NCBI GenBank assembly: GCA_018105865.1
Contig: CM030852.1
Span: 9,800,950 to 9,864,949, forward strand
Direction: 5' to 3'
Source of the DNA: Metaphire vulgaris
Lineage: Eukaryota; Annelida; Clitellata; Crassiclitellata; Megascolecidae
DNA: 64,000 bases
The stretch's first letter is position 1; every line of letters begins with the position of its first letter. Below, piece after piece: positions 23,330 to 34,397 of this stretch. The notes beneath the pieces were generated by a model that was not told the DNA's origin, did no database searches, and saw nothing but the letters and a program-made list of their open reading frames with translations. Made by a program: the position numbers and the translations under genes.

Positions 23330-23566
23330 TAGTGGCGTAGCCAAGGGGGTTTGGGGGTTAAACCCCCTGGCTGTCCGACGTTTTTTTTTATTGTGGATTA
23401 ATATAATTAATAGTTGAATAGTTGTACGCGCTCATATGCCTACATAATTCATAAATCTATCAAGGAAGTAAAATAATAGCTGACAACTTTTTTTGCTTGT
23501 CAGGATTTTCCGAAGTCCGAATTTGGGAATCATAACCGTCTTCGGGAAATCCTGTTTTAGCCGCTG
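23330..23566. mobile_element. hAT-type MITE with an empty-site paralogue
   Basis: It begins TAGTGGCGTAGCC and ends TTTTAGCCGCTG. Flanks ACGTTGTT (23322-23329) and ACTTTGTT (23567-23574) agree at 7 of 8. The interior has a GGTTTGGGGGTTAAACCCCC hairpin and TTTTTTTGCTTGTCAGG. The flanking DNA is duplicated at 33.0 kb, where the same site is unoccupied (ACTGTGTT at 33050-33057). Confidence 0.82.
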
Positions 23567-23574
23567 ACTTTGTT

Positions 23575-25790
23575 GCTAACCCCGGAGCTTTTGAGAGTTT
23601 ACACTGAAAATAAAGCTTCAATGTTTCGAAATAAAACGCATAATTGATGATAATAATTCTTTGATGTCTAGCCGGTGAATAACAATTCTAGTAAAGAATG
23701 AGAAATCTGGATGCATTTAAATTTCGGTTTTCTCATTACTTTGCTGTTCACTTTCATTTCATATTACAGAGGCCTTAGGCTAAAAAAACAAAATTACAGT
23801 GCTTGTCAACAGCCCATATTCTCAATGAACAATTAGCATATGTATTGCTAAATATAGAATCTAACTAACAAGAAACAGATTGCAAAGAAAACAAAGACAT
23901 CACTGTGACGCTCTCAACGCAGAAGATAGTATGAAAGAAACTGTATTTCGACACTGTAGTGTAGATTTCAGTTACTAATATTGGCAGTCGAACATCGTAT
24001 CGCATATTTTTTATGTAAGCGTTCTTCTCGTAGCCTGGTTTTGTTAGGTGGCGCCCTCGAATTTTATAGAAAAACGTAAATGTCCTGCAATCAACTTATC
24101 ATTCCCCAGAGGACACCAAATTTCATTCATTTTAACATTTTTAATCTGCAAAAATATTTGCAATGAAGCAGGGTGCAACGTTTTTATTGGCACATCCTCT
24201 ATATCTTAATATCGATGAGTCCCAAAAAAGTGCTCGAGAAAGCATGTTGTCGTTATAATCTACTAGCATAGATTTTGATGATTTACTACTAATAAAACTC
24301 AATAGGCCTATCATATCTTTATGAGACAGTTAGCATTTTGACATCCCTCAACAAGATATCTGCACTTCACATTAATCACATCGGTCAAACCTTTTGCCTC
24401 TGTGTAATTGTCGTTAATATTTTCACTTGCCTGTGCGTAACTTGAGTACGATATGCCAGGTTTTTATGCGAGATTGGCGCTTATATTTGTAAACATGGCG
24501 GCTGAATCTACACACGTATTTCACGTCCTGCACTTCCTTCATTAGTTTATCCACCATTTCAGAGTGTTCCTGTGTCATCCGTCCTGATTCATTTAAGGCA
24601 TTTTTCTTTAGGCAGAGTCAGTAGTATTGGTATAAAGATCGAGACCAATATAAGAGAGTTACATGATGGAAGCAGCAGACGCTGTATGTTTTTTATGTTT
24701 GCTGTTATCAAGTGCACTGTATTGTATTAGTTGTAAAAAAATAGCTAACTGCACAGTAGAGTTTAGTAGTTTAGTAGTTCAGTAGTTTAGAGTTTAGAGT
24801 TTCAGTAGTTCAGAGTTTAGAGTTTAGTAGTTTAGTAGTTCCTCTGCAGTTTAGTAGGAGGCAAGATAAATTATAGCATTCATGAATTTTCTTCGATCCT
24901 GCTTTCAAAAGCAGCACCGAAGTAATTCCTTATTTCTAGGCGCTTAATCTTTGTATGAAGTAGCCATAACCAAAAGTAGGGTATTTCATCCAGGGACATT
25001 TAATCCAAAGGGCCATACATATACTAAATATAATGTGTAAAATTATTATGTTTTAATTTGACTGCATTTAGGAAGTTGACGCTGATTCTATTTTGGTTCA
25101 AAGAAGCTTTGTAGGCCTAGAGCAATATAATAAAATACAAATAGGATATAATAAAAATTTAGCCGAGTTTGAGAAAACAAGGATGTATTGTAGTCACAAG
25201 CCAGTGAAACATCAAAGGCTGTACAGTAAAGACGTCATCCGCCTTCTATTACTGTCCCCTGCAGTTAACGTCTGAAACGAAATAGAACGTAATTTAATAT
25301 TAATCGTAGAGTGAGAACACATGTGGATAATTGGTGAAGCAAGGAAAATCACTGATATGTAATTGTTCGTCGGACATTAGATTTTAATCAAATGCGTTGT
25401 GATATCAATTGAATTTAAAATTCAAATATATATAATGATTCGTAACAATGTGTGTCTGTTATGGAGATATGAAAGACAGCTCCCATTTTGTACTAAATGG
25501 CCTTAACCTAGCGGGCTCAATTTGTTGGGTTGCCACATACCGTAATACGATAAAATAAACCACATGTTTTTAATTTCTCTCGTTTCCTGTTTTCTAATGG
25601 ATGCCGACCTGTTTCCCATATAATTTCAAAAAGATACATACATTGTATAGCAGCAGAGTAGCATTGCGCTTATGGGACATGGCTTTAGAAACGCATTCAT
25701 CGTTTTCAATTACCGCACCAACAAGTCTGTTGTTAATCTCGGAATTCCGTAGCGATCACATGGAACAAAACTATCTTACTTATGTCAATA
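23575..25790. other. duplicated non-coding sequence, no gene recognised
   Basis: 23575-23790 pairs with 33058-33265 (shared GCTAACCCC, AAATCTGGA, GCATTTAAATTTCGG, CTTTCATTTCATATT). A low-complexity run built on AGTTTAGTAGTT lies at 24765-24852. 25195-25500 is a copy of the 21.8-22.1 kb region. TAGGCCTA occurs at 24303 and 25112. Confidence 0.5.
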
Positions 25791-25869
25791 GATAATGAGT
25801 CTAATTTCAATAAATCTTTGTTGTATAGCCTATAAAAGGGAATTCTACTAAAATCAACTACCTACGAAA

Positions 25870-26045
25870 TCTGATATGCCCACAAAATCATCGAACCACT
25901 CGATCTTCCTCTCATGTCACTCTCCTACGTCCTCTGAATCAATCATCTCTGAACATTTGCAATCCTGCTTTTTCATATACTGCACCAGAACTTTGAAACT
26001 CAATTCCAGCATCCCTCCGCTGTCCACTCCATGGTCAAATAACAA
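25870..26045 (+). pseudogene. CR1/L2-type LINE ORF2 C-terminal fragment
   Basis: A short stretch reads as NQSSLNICNPAFSYTAPEL then WNSIPASLR, aligning with 32505-32600 of the larger LINE in this window (NQSSLKICNRAFSYASPEL, WNSIPASLR). It is truncated on both sides. Confidence 0.7.
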
Positions 26046-26925
26046 ATTCTGATACACAATATATTTCCCTTCTTGGACATATCTCAAGTTGGATTAAAGT
26101 CGGATAACTTCCGGTCACGTGACACCGACCAGCCAGTCCACGTCGATTCCGAACAGCTGGATTGGACGACTCACGCTCCTTTTCACTCTCTCCTCAGTAT
26201 AAGTCACGCCGCACCTGAAGAAAACACTGAATACACCTAGCTGTTACATTTGCATTTCGGGCAAGTCTTAATACGAAGTTATCCATCTCGTGTCTGTATC
26301 TAAAGCGCCATGTCAACGTATCAAAAGGCTTTCGAAGCATAGGCCGACACGTGTTTTAATCAACTCATTGGCACACCGTAGGTCTACGGGTGAGTAACAG
26401 GTACACGCAGGTAAATCACACCTGGGCCAGCGAAAATCTATTGACCATTTATTCCAGCTGAGAATACGGCAAATCTACAAGAACAGCAGGGGTTGGTAAG
26501 AACTCTTTGGGGAGGGGTTGTGTGATATCGTTGCTTAGCAACGCTAGATAAGTTGCTTGCCACTTTATCCTACAGGGCCAAAGCCACGGATTTTATATAA
26601 CGATAAATATTGCAGCCAACTTGAGCCAAGTGGCCAACATATCGATTTTAAAGAGTAATTGAATAAAAATAAATTTGAAAATCCAGATTCGCCAAAAATA
26701 ATCACGAGAAACCAATGATTTATTCTTATAATAATTATATTCTAATAATTAATTCCTTTGGTCGCCGGCGGAGAATGCAAGACCACAACAACCGTCATCT
26801 GTATGCCGTAGCAATGCAGTCTGACCGACCAGCATACTGTACTGATACTGCGATACCAGCACACAATATACTAGCGGTCAAGGGTTGTAGGAAAAATCTA
26901 CAATTCGAATTGCCCACCCCTTAAC
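26046..26925. other. upstream flank of the chitin-binding gene
   Basis: No exon is supportable. AT content drops towards 26930, where a CCCCACCC-rich patch precedes the promoter. Confidence 0.4.
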
Positions 26926-27044
26926 CCCGCAACCCTACCTCACCCCCACCCCCACCAGGCAAGAGACACACACGCTCACGCCGCTGGCAAAGTTCCTCTG
27001 TCCGTGTCCAACCGACCACCTCGTCTGAAACAATGGCGACGCTT

Positions 27045-27090
27045 GATTCTCTATAAAAGCCGGTTGTCGTCTGCCAGTCGGAATCATCAA
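27045..27090 (+). promoter_or_regulatory. TATA core promoter of the chitin-binding gene
   Basis: CTCTATAAAAGCC lies at about 27048-27060, roughly 100 bp before the ATG at 27158. A start site near 27080-27090 would leave a 5' leader of about 70-80 bases containing CGTCGTCATCATC repeats. This is the only strong TATA box in front of a well-supported gene in the window. Confidence 0.62.
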
Positions 27091-27157
27091 AGTTTGGTCT
27101 CAGCAGCGAACGTGTCTCGTCGTCGTCATCATCATCTTCGCCGTCGTCGTTATCATC

Positions 27158-27897
27158 ATGAAGAGCCTCGTTGTGGTCTTTGCCGTCTGCTTTTTTGCCG
27201 CCGTTTCTGCCGGAATACCAGACGGGTACGGTGACGGGCACGAGCACGTCTTCTACGGACGCTACGAAGGTTAGGTGCCTCTCCTATCAACCCAGCCCAA
27301 CAACAGCAGTAGATGCTATTAAAATTGACCCGAGTACTATGGGACACTGGATTTGTATTGTATTATTGCATAGCTGTTAAACTGTCATATCGCTGTACGG
27401 CGTGATATCCTGGATTTGACCTGAATCTATCTTGCGTGATTTTGATTTGGTGTACCATCGGCCGGTGCTTCTTTGCATTATGAAGTGGCGCTATAGAAGT
27501 TCAAGACTGGATTGTATTGGGGTTTGTTTTGCATGTTCAAGACAAATGCGGTAACGACGGTTTCTACTACCGTGACCATCACTCGTTTGTCATCTGCTCC
27601 AACGGTAACGCCTACGAACAGCCATGCGCACCTGGTTCACGTAACTCCGCCTACGACCACTATCGCCATGGCAACCACTACTATAACCGCGACTTCTGTG
27701 ACGTCAACCTCGTCGACTACGGCGCCGGAATCCCGCACGGATACGACGGTCACCATGGTTACGGCGTTCATGGATACGGCCATGATGCCGATGATCATGT
27801 ATACGCTCAAGGTTACCATGGAGACGGCGATCGTCACGATGGGTACGAACATGACGGCGGTCGTCATGACGACGCTCATGAATACGACCCAAAATAA
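27158..27897 (+). CDS. secreted chitin-binding (CBM14/peritrophin-like), His/Asp/Gly/Tyr-rich protein
   Basis: Exon 1 is 27158-27269 and exon 2 is 27542-27897, joined in phase 1 across a 272-bp intron (GTTAGG ... GTTCAAG), giving about 155 residues. Residues 1-18 (MKSLVVVFAVCFFAAVSA) are a clear signal peptide. A chitin-binding type 2 core follows: CGNDGFYYRDHHSFVIC, then NGNAYEQPC, then FCD. Its spacing is a good match to the middle of the domain, but only four cysteines are visible where the family usually has six. The last 55 residues are a low-complexity tail of HGY, GYD and HDGG units with few hydrophobics. Family members bind chitin in gut linings, cuticle, shell matrix or jaws; the tail suggests metal binding or cross-linking, which is inference. 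A polyadenylation-type AATAAA overlaps the stop (27892-27897). Confidence 0.82.
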
Positions 27898-29425
27898 ACT
27901 AAACGAAAACTACTGAAGTGAATTATCAGAACTAATTTAACAATTTCCGGAAATTTTAATTTCAGGCTAAAAACAAAATATTGTTATTCGTTTTGTCTTT
28001 CTAAGGTATTTTCACAGAAATCTATCTAGCACCCGATTTTCCCTAAGTATTTTGGGGTCGGGCTAGCCACGCCCCTACATTCTCTACCTCAAATAAAAAA
28101 TCAGACGCATGGAACTAGAAATTGACCATACTTTGCGCTGGGATCGGTTATATTTAAGTAGGTGTCAGCGTCAGAAATCATATTTTTTCAATTATCCAAC
28201 TCTATCGGCAACTAAAATTGAAATTAAACAACGTTTATTACAATTCACGGACAACAACAACAGTAACAACAACTACTGCATAATAAATAACAATAACAAT
28301 AAAAATAGCAAAGATGGCCGCTACAATCATCCAATGAATCACTATATGCACGTGAATAAATGAGTGTAGCTCAACCAAGAAATGCTAGAGTCAACACAGG
28401 GCCTAATTAGATTAATATTTTGTAATTTGTTTAGTGACGCATTAGTATTAGTGGACTTCTATAGCGCTATTCTAGTAATGCAGGAAGAAGGCTCGCTTTT
28501 AGGGTATACACAAGCGCGAGTCTTAACTACTGAACTCATACAACTCATACAAAGATTTCAACATCGTCGACAGTAAGTGGATGGCTACATGTAAGACATG
28601 TAACAAACGCATCCAAGATAGGCTCTCAGTCATAAGAGCCTTCACAAAGAAAGTGTTAGGGTTAATGCAATTCATATTTTTAATTAAGCAAACAGCCAAA
28701 CATCCAAAGTGGAAGAAAAAGGTGCTGTGGTATTTCGATGCAGATTTAGTGTTAGTTAGCGATATGGCCCATTATTTCTCTACCTTTTGCTAGAGAACCA
28801 GCAAACTACAAAACCAGTGTAAATGTAGAGGGTTCCTAGCACTCAGCACTGTGTTCCATCTGTTTATGGTTTATTTACATGTGCAAGAAAATTTGCAATT
28901 GTTTAAAATTAAAATTTACAATTGGTTCAAATTACACCTCATCGTTCGCGCATGAATGATCAGCTGCTGGAAACACTAGTTTATTCGAAATGCAACAGTG
29001 CTGTTGTCAAGATTGTGTTTTACAACATTCTCTTTTTATGCTCTTTTAATTTTGTGATTCGAAGTGAAATCGTTTTTGTTTTTTCTTTCTGCCTTTTTTC
29101 TGTCTTACAGAGGTCCGTCCTTGCCCTTAAAGGTCAGTCATTGTAATCCTTGTGCTTGGGAATAGGTTATTGTCGTTATCCTTGCCTTTGGTACGTTCAA
29201 TTTGGCGCGGTATCATTAGCATATAGTAATATCGTATAACATAATAACATAACATAATAACATAATACCGCAATAGCATTGCGGTATTAATAAAACTATT
29301 TAGTATTATGTGATGTTACATTTCTGGAAACCCCTCCCCGTCGTCATACATCGTCACAAACGTTTGAACCCTCCTAAGTGCGTGACGTCATTTATGGATA
29401 GTCCCTAAATGACTTGCTTAAGATG
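27898..29425. other. intergenic, nothing firmly recognised
   Basis: A second AATAAA lies near 28091. A (CAATAA)-type run lies at about 28255-28300 and a CATAATAA-rich run at 29230-29275. Several small open frames at 28109-29146 have no motif. A reversed SINE-tail scrap (TATAGCGCTAT) is at about 28463. Confidence 0.4.
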
Positions 29426-29428
29426 GGA

Positions 29429-31278
29429 TTATGTATCACAGTCTTCATCTGGGTAACTGAACTGATAAATGTCTACTCTGCAACGGTAAAGTACATATAA
29501 CTGTTTCTGATCGGCAGCGAAATGAATGGAAAGTAGACTTTCATCTGTCGTTAATAGATTTTGCATTGCTTTCGATTCAAGGGTCCAGTGATGAAGCTGC
29601 ACAGTTCCAAAATAATCAGCATGATCATAAAAATCATCACCATGATCATCAAAATCATCACCATGATCATCAAAATCATCACCATGATCATCAAAATCAT
29701 CACCATGATCATCAAAATCATCACCATGATCATCAAAATCATCACCATGATCATCAAAATCATCACTATGATCGTCAAAATCATCAACATGATCATAAAA
29801 GTCATCATAATGATCATCAAAATCATCATCACGATCATCAAAATGATAATAATCATTATCTTCACGTATAATAGTTCCAATCAAGAGATCGCCATAGCGA
29901 AACGAAGATAGACTGAATATCTCCTGCTGCCATTTAATAACGCCAAGTATAGTTCCATCTTCATCCAATCGCATTATCACAATGCGAGGAGGAGCAGACA
30001 GTTTGTGATGAATCACTGCCGCTACATCTGGCATTATTTCTTGAATGGACTTTGTTTCACCGAGATGATCCATTGTAATAGTACGCTTAATTGTTGCTTC
30101 GGGAGTAAAAATTATCAACCTACAATCTCGACCATTGACATAAGGAAAGCCAGAAAGAACAAGTACATCACCCATGCTGGTTGCTGATATATTGGGCAAA
30201 TAAGTTTTTTCCATCTCCAGCCATTTAGAAACTCTATCGTCAAACTCTGGTTCAACTTTGAAGACGAGACGACTTTCAGGAAAAGAAATGTACAGACATT
30301 TGTTTATGCTGCATGACACAATCGTAGCGGGCAAACCTTTGTCGTCAATTTCAATAGACTCCAGTGACTCGTACGGGGATTTATTCTTGTAAACCAAGAT
30401 CTTATTCGATTTAGCGACGTATATCTTCTCTGCAAGTGACGTAACAATTTGTGAGAAATCAGAAATAGGCCTACGTAAATATTCAATCTCAAACGAACTA
30501 CCATGATCTTCAAGCTCTCCCACACGTCGGATAGAGAGTCGTCTTTTAGCTGCAAAAGAAGTAACAAGTCGGTCATAGTGACATTTTAAATTAGCCGATT
30601 TACCACCAATCAGAAATCGTTTGCTATAATACTTATCAGTTTGCAGCTAAATTAATTTTTAAAGTGATTCGGTAAGAAATGATCAATCTCATCATGTATA
30701 ACAATTAAATATAGTCGTTCAGTGGCGGCTCCAGGATTTGGCAAGTGGGGTGAGTTGGGGTGGCAACTTCTATGCATGGGGCCAACCATTTGTTGATAGG
30801 TATGTAGCAATAAGTCCCAAAAGGGAGGGCCACTGGGGGTCAGGCATCTAATGGGGGCACGGCCCCCGGGTCCCCAAGTGGAGCCACCGCTGTAGTCGTC
30901 ACAATAATTATTACCATCAATGTCCGTCATACTCACCAAACTCACTGGCAAAGGCATAGTCCATCTGAATGAATTGAGGTACGAGTGATGCGCCATGTGT
31001 CGGACTTAACCGCTTATACATTCGTTGAATTATTTCTTGAATATCTTCGTCGCTTGAACATTTCAGTCGATCCAAAGAGGATTCTGTTTTGCACCAAAAC
31101 CACAATTCAATGCCTTTATTCTGCTTTGCGTGAAGTATGCAGAGATCATTCAATCGTTTTTCAACAGAGGCATCTATCAAGTATTTAAGTGTTATTCGTT
31201 GAAATCTCTTGATAAATTCCATCTCGAATTCTCTAGTCCTTCTTTCTTTTCCATTGTTGATGCGCACTTTTACCGCTT
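29429..31278 (-). CDS. propeller-like protein with Asp/His heptad expansion (copy A)
   Basis: Two exons are supported: 31278-30937 and 30549-29429. The first follows a TTTTTGCAACAG acceptor and ends at GTGAGT; the second follows CTTCTTTTGCAG. The join is phase 1, giving SEF then AKRRLSIRRVGELEDHG. The 5' exon with the start codon was not found. The first exon (about 113 residues) is helical, with HAKQNKGIELWFWCKTES and DEDIQEIIQRMYKRL blocks. The second (about 370 residues) has beta-propeller-like repeats (EKIYVAKSNKILVYKN; KCLYISFPESRLVFKVEPEF; KQLYVLYRCRVDIYQF). Near its C-terminal third it carries about 11 heptads of the form FDDHGDD encoded by a 21-bp repeat at about 29615-29845. The intron carries a MITE at 30719-30892. 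The sister gene at 35.3 kb lacks the array. Function is unknown; a protein-interaction scaffold is a guess. Confidence 0.68.
29615..29845 (-). repeat. 21-bp coding minisatellite
   Basis: About 11 tandem copies of a 21-bp unit (plus strand ATCATCACCATGATCATCAAA-like; six copies identical) encode FDDHGDD heptads in copy A. Outer units are more diverged (HYDD, HVDD, HSDD; YDHADY), which places the newest copies in the middle. All other frames are open too, producing spurious ORFs on both strands. Confidence 0.93.
30719..30892. mobile_element. hAT-type MITE in the intron of copy A
   Basis: The ends are CAGTGGCGGCTCCAGG and GGAGCCACCGCTG. Flanks TAGTCGTT (30711-30718) and TAGTCGTC (30893-30900) agree at 7 of 8 positions. 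The sister gene's intron lacks it, so it inserted after the duplication or was lost there. Confidence 0.85.
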
Positions 31279-31551
31279 CTGTTGCAAAAACAGTTAAACA
31301 TTAACATTAGAATATCATTTACTCCTTATAGGCCCTAACTGTCTTTCTTAATGGTCAATTATTGATAAAGTTTGAAACTATTTTTATTTGAAAAAGTTAA
31401 AATCGTTTGCTATATTTCAAAAATAACCAGCAAATATCGAAATAAGCATGAACATTGAACACAGATTGTGAATGCACGCAACGTCCCCAATGCTTGATGC
31501 AATCCAACTAACTTTTAACAAGTTACTGGCCTTTGTCTCCTTGATCTCTCT
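31279..31551 (-). other. intron/upstream DNA shared with copy B
   Basis: This stretch aligns by eye with 36777-37000 (TTTGAAACTATTTTTAT, AAATCGTTTGCTATATTTC, AATAACCAGC words). At 31328-31337 it has TATAGGCCCTAAC where the paralogue has only TATAAC. A first coding exon could not be identified; a LINE interrupts the homology. Confidence 0.55.
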
Positions 31552-32890
31552 GCAGCATTTGATACCATAGATCACAAAATTCTGCTCGAGCGACTCTCTC
31601 TCTGGTTTGGCATATCTGAAAAAGCTCACAACTGGTTTGCATCTCATCTCAAATCTCGGTCTTTTCAAGTGTCCTGTCTTGGCCAAATTTCTCTTTCTCA
31701 TATTATAGATTATGGAGTGCCTCAAGGATCTGTTCTCGGGCCTGTACTGTTCAGCCTTTACACCACACCACTTTCATCTCTAATTAATTCCCTCAAATTA
31801 AATCACCAACTCTATGCCGATGACACTCAGCTATGCCTGTCCTTCTCACCTCTTTCATTCAATGCTTCTATTATTGAGCTTGAATCTGCATTCTCGTCAA
31901 TCTCTGCATGGATGTCATCTAGTCTCCACGCTCTCAACCCATCTAAGACAGAGTTTCTTTTAATCGGACTACCCCAACAACTCAAAAAAATTGACAATCC
32001 TAAACTAGTTTTGGCTCCTGACACCACAATAATCCCTGTTCCAACTGCTAGAAATCTCGGATTCAAATTTGACTCTTTTCTAAACTTCGAATCACAAACC
32101 TCCCAACTTTCAAAAGCCTGCTTTATTCATATTCGTGACCTTCGTCGCCTACGTCCTTGTCTTGATATTAAGACTGCGTCCACAATCGCTACCTCTATTG
32201 TCCACTCCAAATTAGATTACTGTAACTCCCTCTACTATAACTTTCCCAAAGCCTCCATCAACAAATTGCAATCAATACAAAATGCTTTAGCTCGTGCTGT
32301 TACTATGTCACCTAAATTCTCCCATATTTCACCCATACTAAAATCATTACATTGGCTTAAAATAACAGAACGTATCCAATATAAGATAATAACACTTACA
32401 CATAGCTCACTTCAGTCATCAAAACCTGTCTACCTTAGATCACTATTAACCCCTCAGCCTCCTCGACCCACACGTTCATCATCTTACCTCACTCTGTCAC
32501 GCCCACTCAATCAGTCATCCCTGAAAATTTGCAACCGTGCCTTCTCATACGCCTCACCTGAACTTTGGAACTCGATCCCAGCTTCCCTCCGCAGACTTGG
32601 ACACTTTCAAACAATAAAATCTGAATCCTCATTTCCTATAATTCCTGCACTATCTCCTCAAGTCTTCAGGTCTAAGCTTAAATCCTTCCTGTTTCTTAAA
32701 TCATTTCCGCCATAGCTGTAACAACCTAGCCTCACTGCCCTTCGGATATTGACTATTGCCTGGCTGATCCCACACCTTTCCTATGGCTATTTTAAGAGAG
32801 GCTGAGCGCCTAAGAATAAGCAGCTACAGTTGTGCTGCTTTCCAGGGCGCTATAGAAATCCACGAGATTTTACTTTACTTTACTTTAGTC
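31552..32890 (+). mobile_element. CR1/L2-superclade LINE, 5'-truncated
   Basis: The RT starts mid-domain with an SAAFDTIDHKILLERLSLWFG-like palm motif (one shift before 31669), then YGVPQGSVLGPVLFSLYTTP, the catalytic LYADDTQLCLSF, NPSKTEFLLIG and ARNLGFKFDS. The connection and C-terminal regions are intact (SKLDYCNSLYYN, QSIQNALAR, LHWLKITERIQYKI, ELWNSIPASLR) up to the stop at 32713-32715. The 3' end has a GGCGCTATAGAAATCCACG block and an ACTTTACTTT tail. The endonuclease is missing, as usual for 5' truncation. The long intact RT frame suggests a fairly recent insertion. It lies upstream of copy A and breaks its homology with copy B. Confidence 0.9.
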
Positions 32891-33440
32891 TTTTACTCAT
32901 CTCATTCAAGCCTACGCATGTTGTAGGCTATATCGCATCAGAATAGCATTGCCCAGATGGCTGAGATTGACAATGAATGCATTGCAATCATAAGACATGC
33001 GAGCGTTTCAGCCGTTGAAACGCTATTCCTCTTCAATTAATCAACAACGACTGTGTTGCTAACCCCCGAGCTTTAGAAAGATTACGCTGAACATGAAATA
33101 TCTGATGCCTACATATGCAAAATGTCTGTCTGCAATGAATCTATTGTGTCTATCCGATGAAAGGAATTCTATTAATTAAAGAGCGTGAAATCTGGAAGCA
33201 TTTAAATTTCGGGTTTCTCTTTACTTTGCTGTTCTCTTTCATTTCATATTGCAAAGGCCTTCGGTTAAAATTGCCTAATGGCAGTAATTATATAGGTCAA
33301 CAGCACAAACAATGAATCCATTGCATATTGTATTAACATGATTGGATTTTTTCCTTGCAGCTCAGTCTATAATCCACATGTGATAATTAAAACGAACTTC
33401 ATACTGTATATAATAAACTTTCGAACAGAAATATATGGCT
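32891..33440. other. duplicated non-coding DNA with the empty MITE site
   Basis: 33000-33265 pairs with 23290-23790. The MITE of the 23.3 kb copy is absent at 33050-33057. A degenerate SINE-like CCCAGATGGCTGAGA is near 32953. Confidence 0.6.
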
Positions 33441-33443
33441 ATT

Positions 33444-33683
33444 CAGTGGCGTGGGCAAGGCCGGGGGTCGGTTGCGGGTTATGCCCCCTGGGTGTTCTCA
33501 GTGTAGTGAAGGAGGATTTCTGGGGTCAAACCCCACTTTGGCTGTTCGACCAAAAATGTGCATCAATATAGGTGTACGGCGCCCATATGCCTACATAATA
33601 GTTGACCCTATTTTCAAAATTTTCCGAAGTTGGGAATCATGGGAACCATAACCCCTCTTCGGAAAATCTTGGCTACGCCTCTG
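33444..33683. mobile_element. hAT-type MITE
   Basis: It starts CAGTGGCGTGGGC and ends GGCTACGCCTCTG. Flanks TGGCTATT and TGGCTATC match at 7 of 8 positions (33436-33443, 33684-33691). The interior has GGGGTCAAACCCC-type hairpins. Confidence 0.85.
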
Positions 33684-33901
33684 TGGCTATCAATTAAATA
33701 AAAGATTGAGAGACGAAATCTGCTTAGCTGTTTTTCTAAATGGCATCATCAGTGGCGAGGCCACGGGGGGTTTGGGGAGTTTGAACACCCCCACTTGCCA
33801 CCAGGGCCACCCGTGAGATCCGTGTAAAATTGCAGGTATTTCTTTTGTGAGGGGGCGGTAGAGGGATGGTTGAGGATCGGCTATACTAGTCTAAGTATCA
33901 A

Positions 33902-33905
<4 letters not shown>

Positions 33906-33974
<69 letters not shown>
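33906..33974. repeat. (CT)n(AT)n microsatellite
   Basis: A CT run at 33906-33939 passes directly into an AT run to about 33974. A degraded GTGGCGAGGCC MITE start lies about 150 bp upstream, at about 33751. Confidence 0.95.
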
Positions 33975-34109
33975 CAAGCGGTCGTGCATCGGACGTACAG
34001 GGACCCGTCATGGCCGTCCATGTTACTATTAGCAAGAAATTTTATCGGATAGATAAAATATTGTTTAAGTGTTATTTAATACATTGAGTGAACTGCCAGA
34101 CTAAATCAC

Positions 34110-34397
34110 ACGAGGAGTGACGCTGAATGCCTGCAGATGTATGAGCGTGCATGTGCCAAAAGTCAGGACTTGTCCAGATGCGTTGATTTTTCACTTGTAG
34201 AAACAGCAAAGAGAAACCGAAAAGTTCCCAAGTGGCTTGAGGATTGCGCCAGTGATCAAGCAATGACAGAAACACCGCTGACCAACACATACGACAAACT
34301 ACGTGTTGACTTCTATTTTACAGTTCTTGACCAGGTGCTTACCAGCCTTTACGAGAATTTTGACGGCAAAACAAAGTCGTACTGGAAGGCATGGTAG
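34110..34397 (+). pseudogene. hAT transposase (ZMYM-like) fragment
   Basis: About 86 residues read as RNRKVPKWLED, then TPLTNTYDKLRVDFYFTVLD and QVLTSLYENFDG. The order of a basic K-P-K/R block and a Y-R-x-x-x-FYxxLDxxxxxLxxRF-like block is typical of hAT proteins of the ZMYM1/ZMYM6 type, just before the dimerisation region. The catalytic core is not present here, so it is a broken copy. It is the only hAT protein trace among many hAT-type MITEs in the window. Confidence 0.6.

Noticed and set aside
27512..27916. Thr- and Met-rich 134-codon frame overlapping the chitin-binding exon
   Set aside because: It is the +1 shadow of exon 2; the chitin-binding frame has the signal peptide exon, matching splice phase and cysteine pattern.
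29551..29911. Long open frames on both strands rich in MIM, IIK and HDHQNHH
   Set aside because: They are alternative frames of the 21-bp minisatellite inside copy A.
31417..31725. 102-codon minus-strand frame as first exon of copy A
   Set aside because: It runs into the inserted LINE on the opposite strand, and the part outside the LINE is not conserved in the copy B upstream region.
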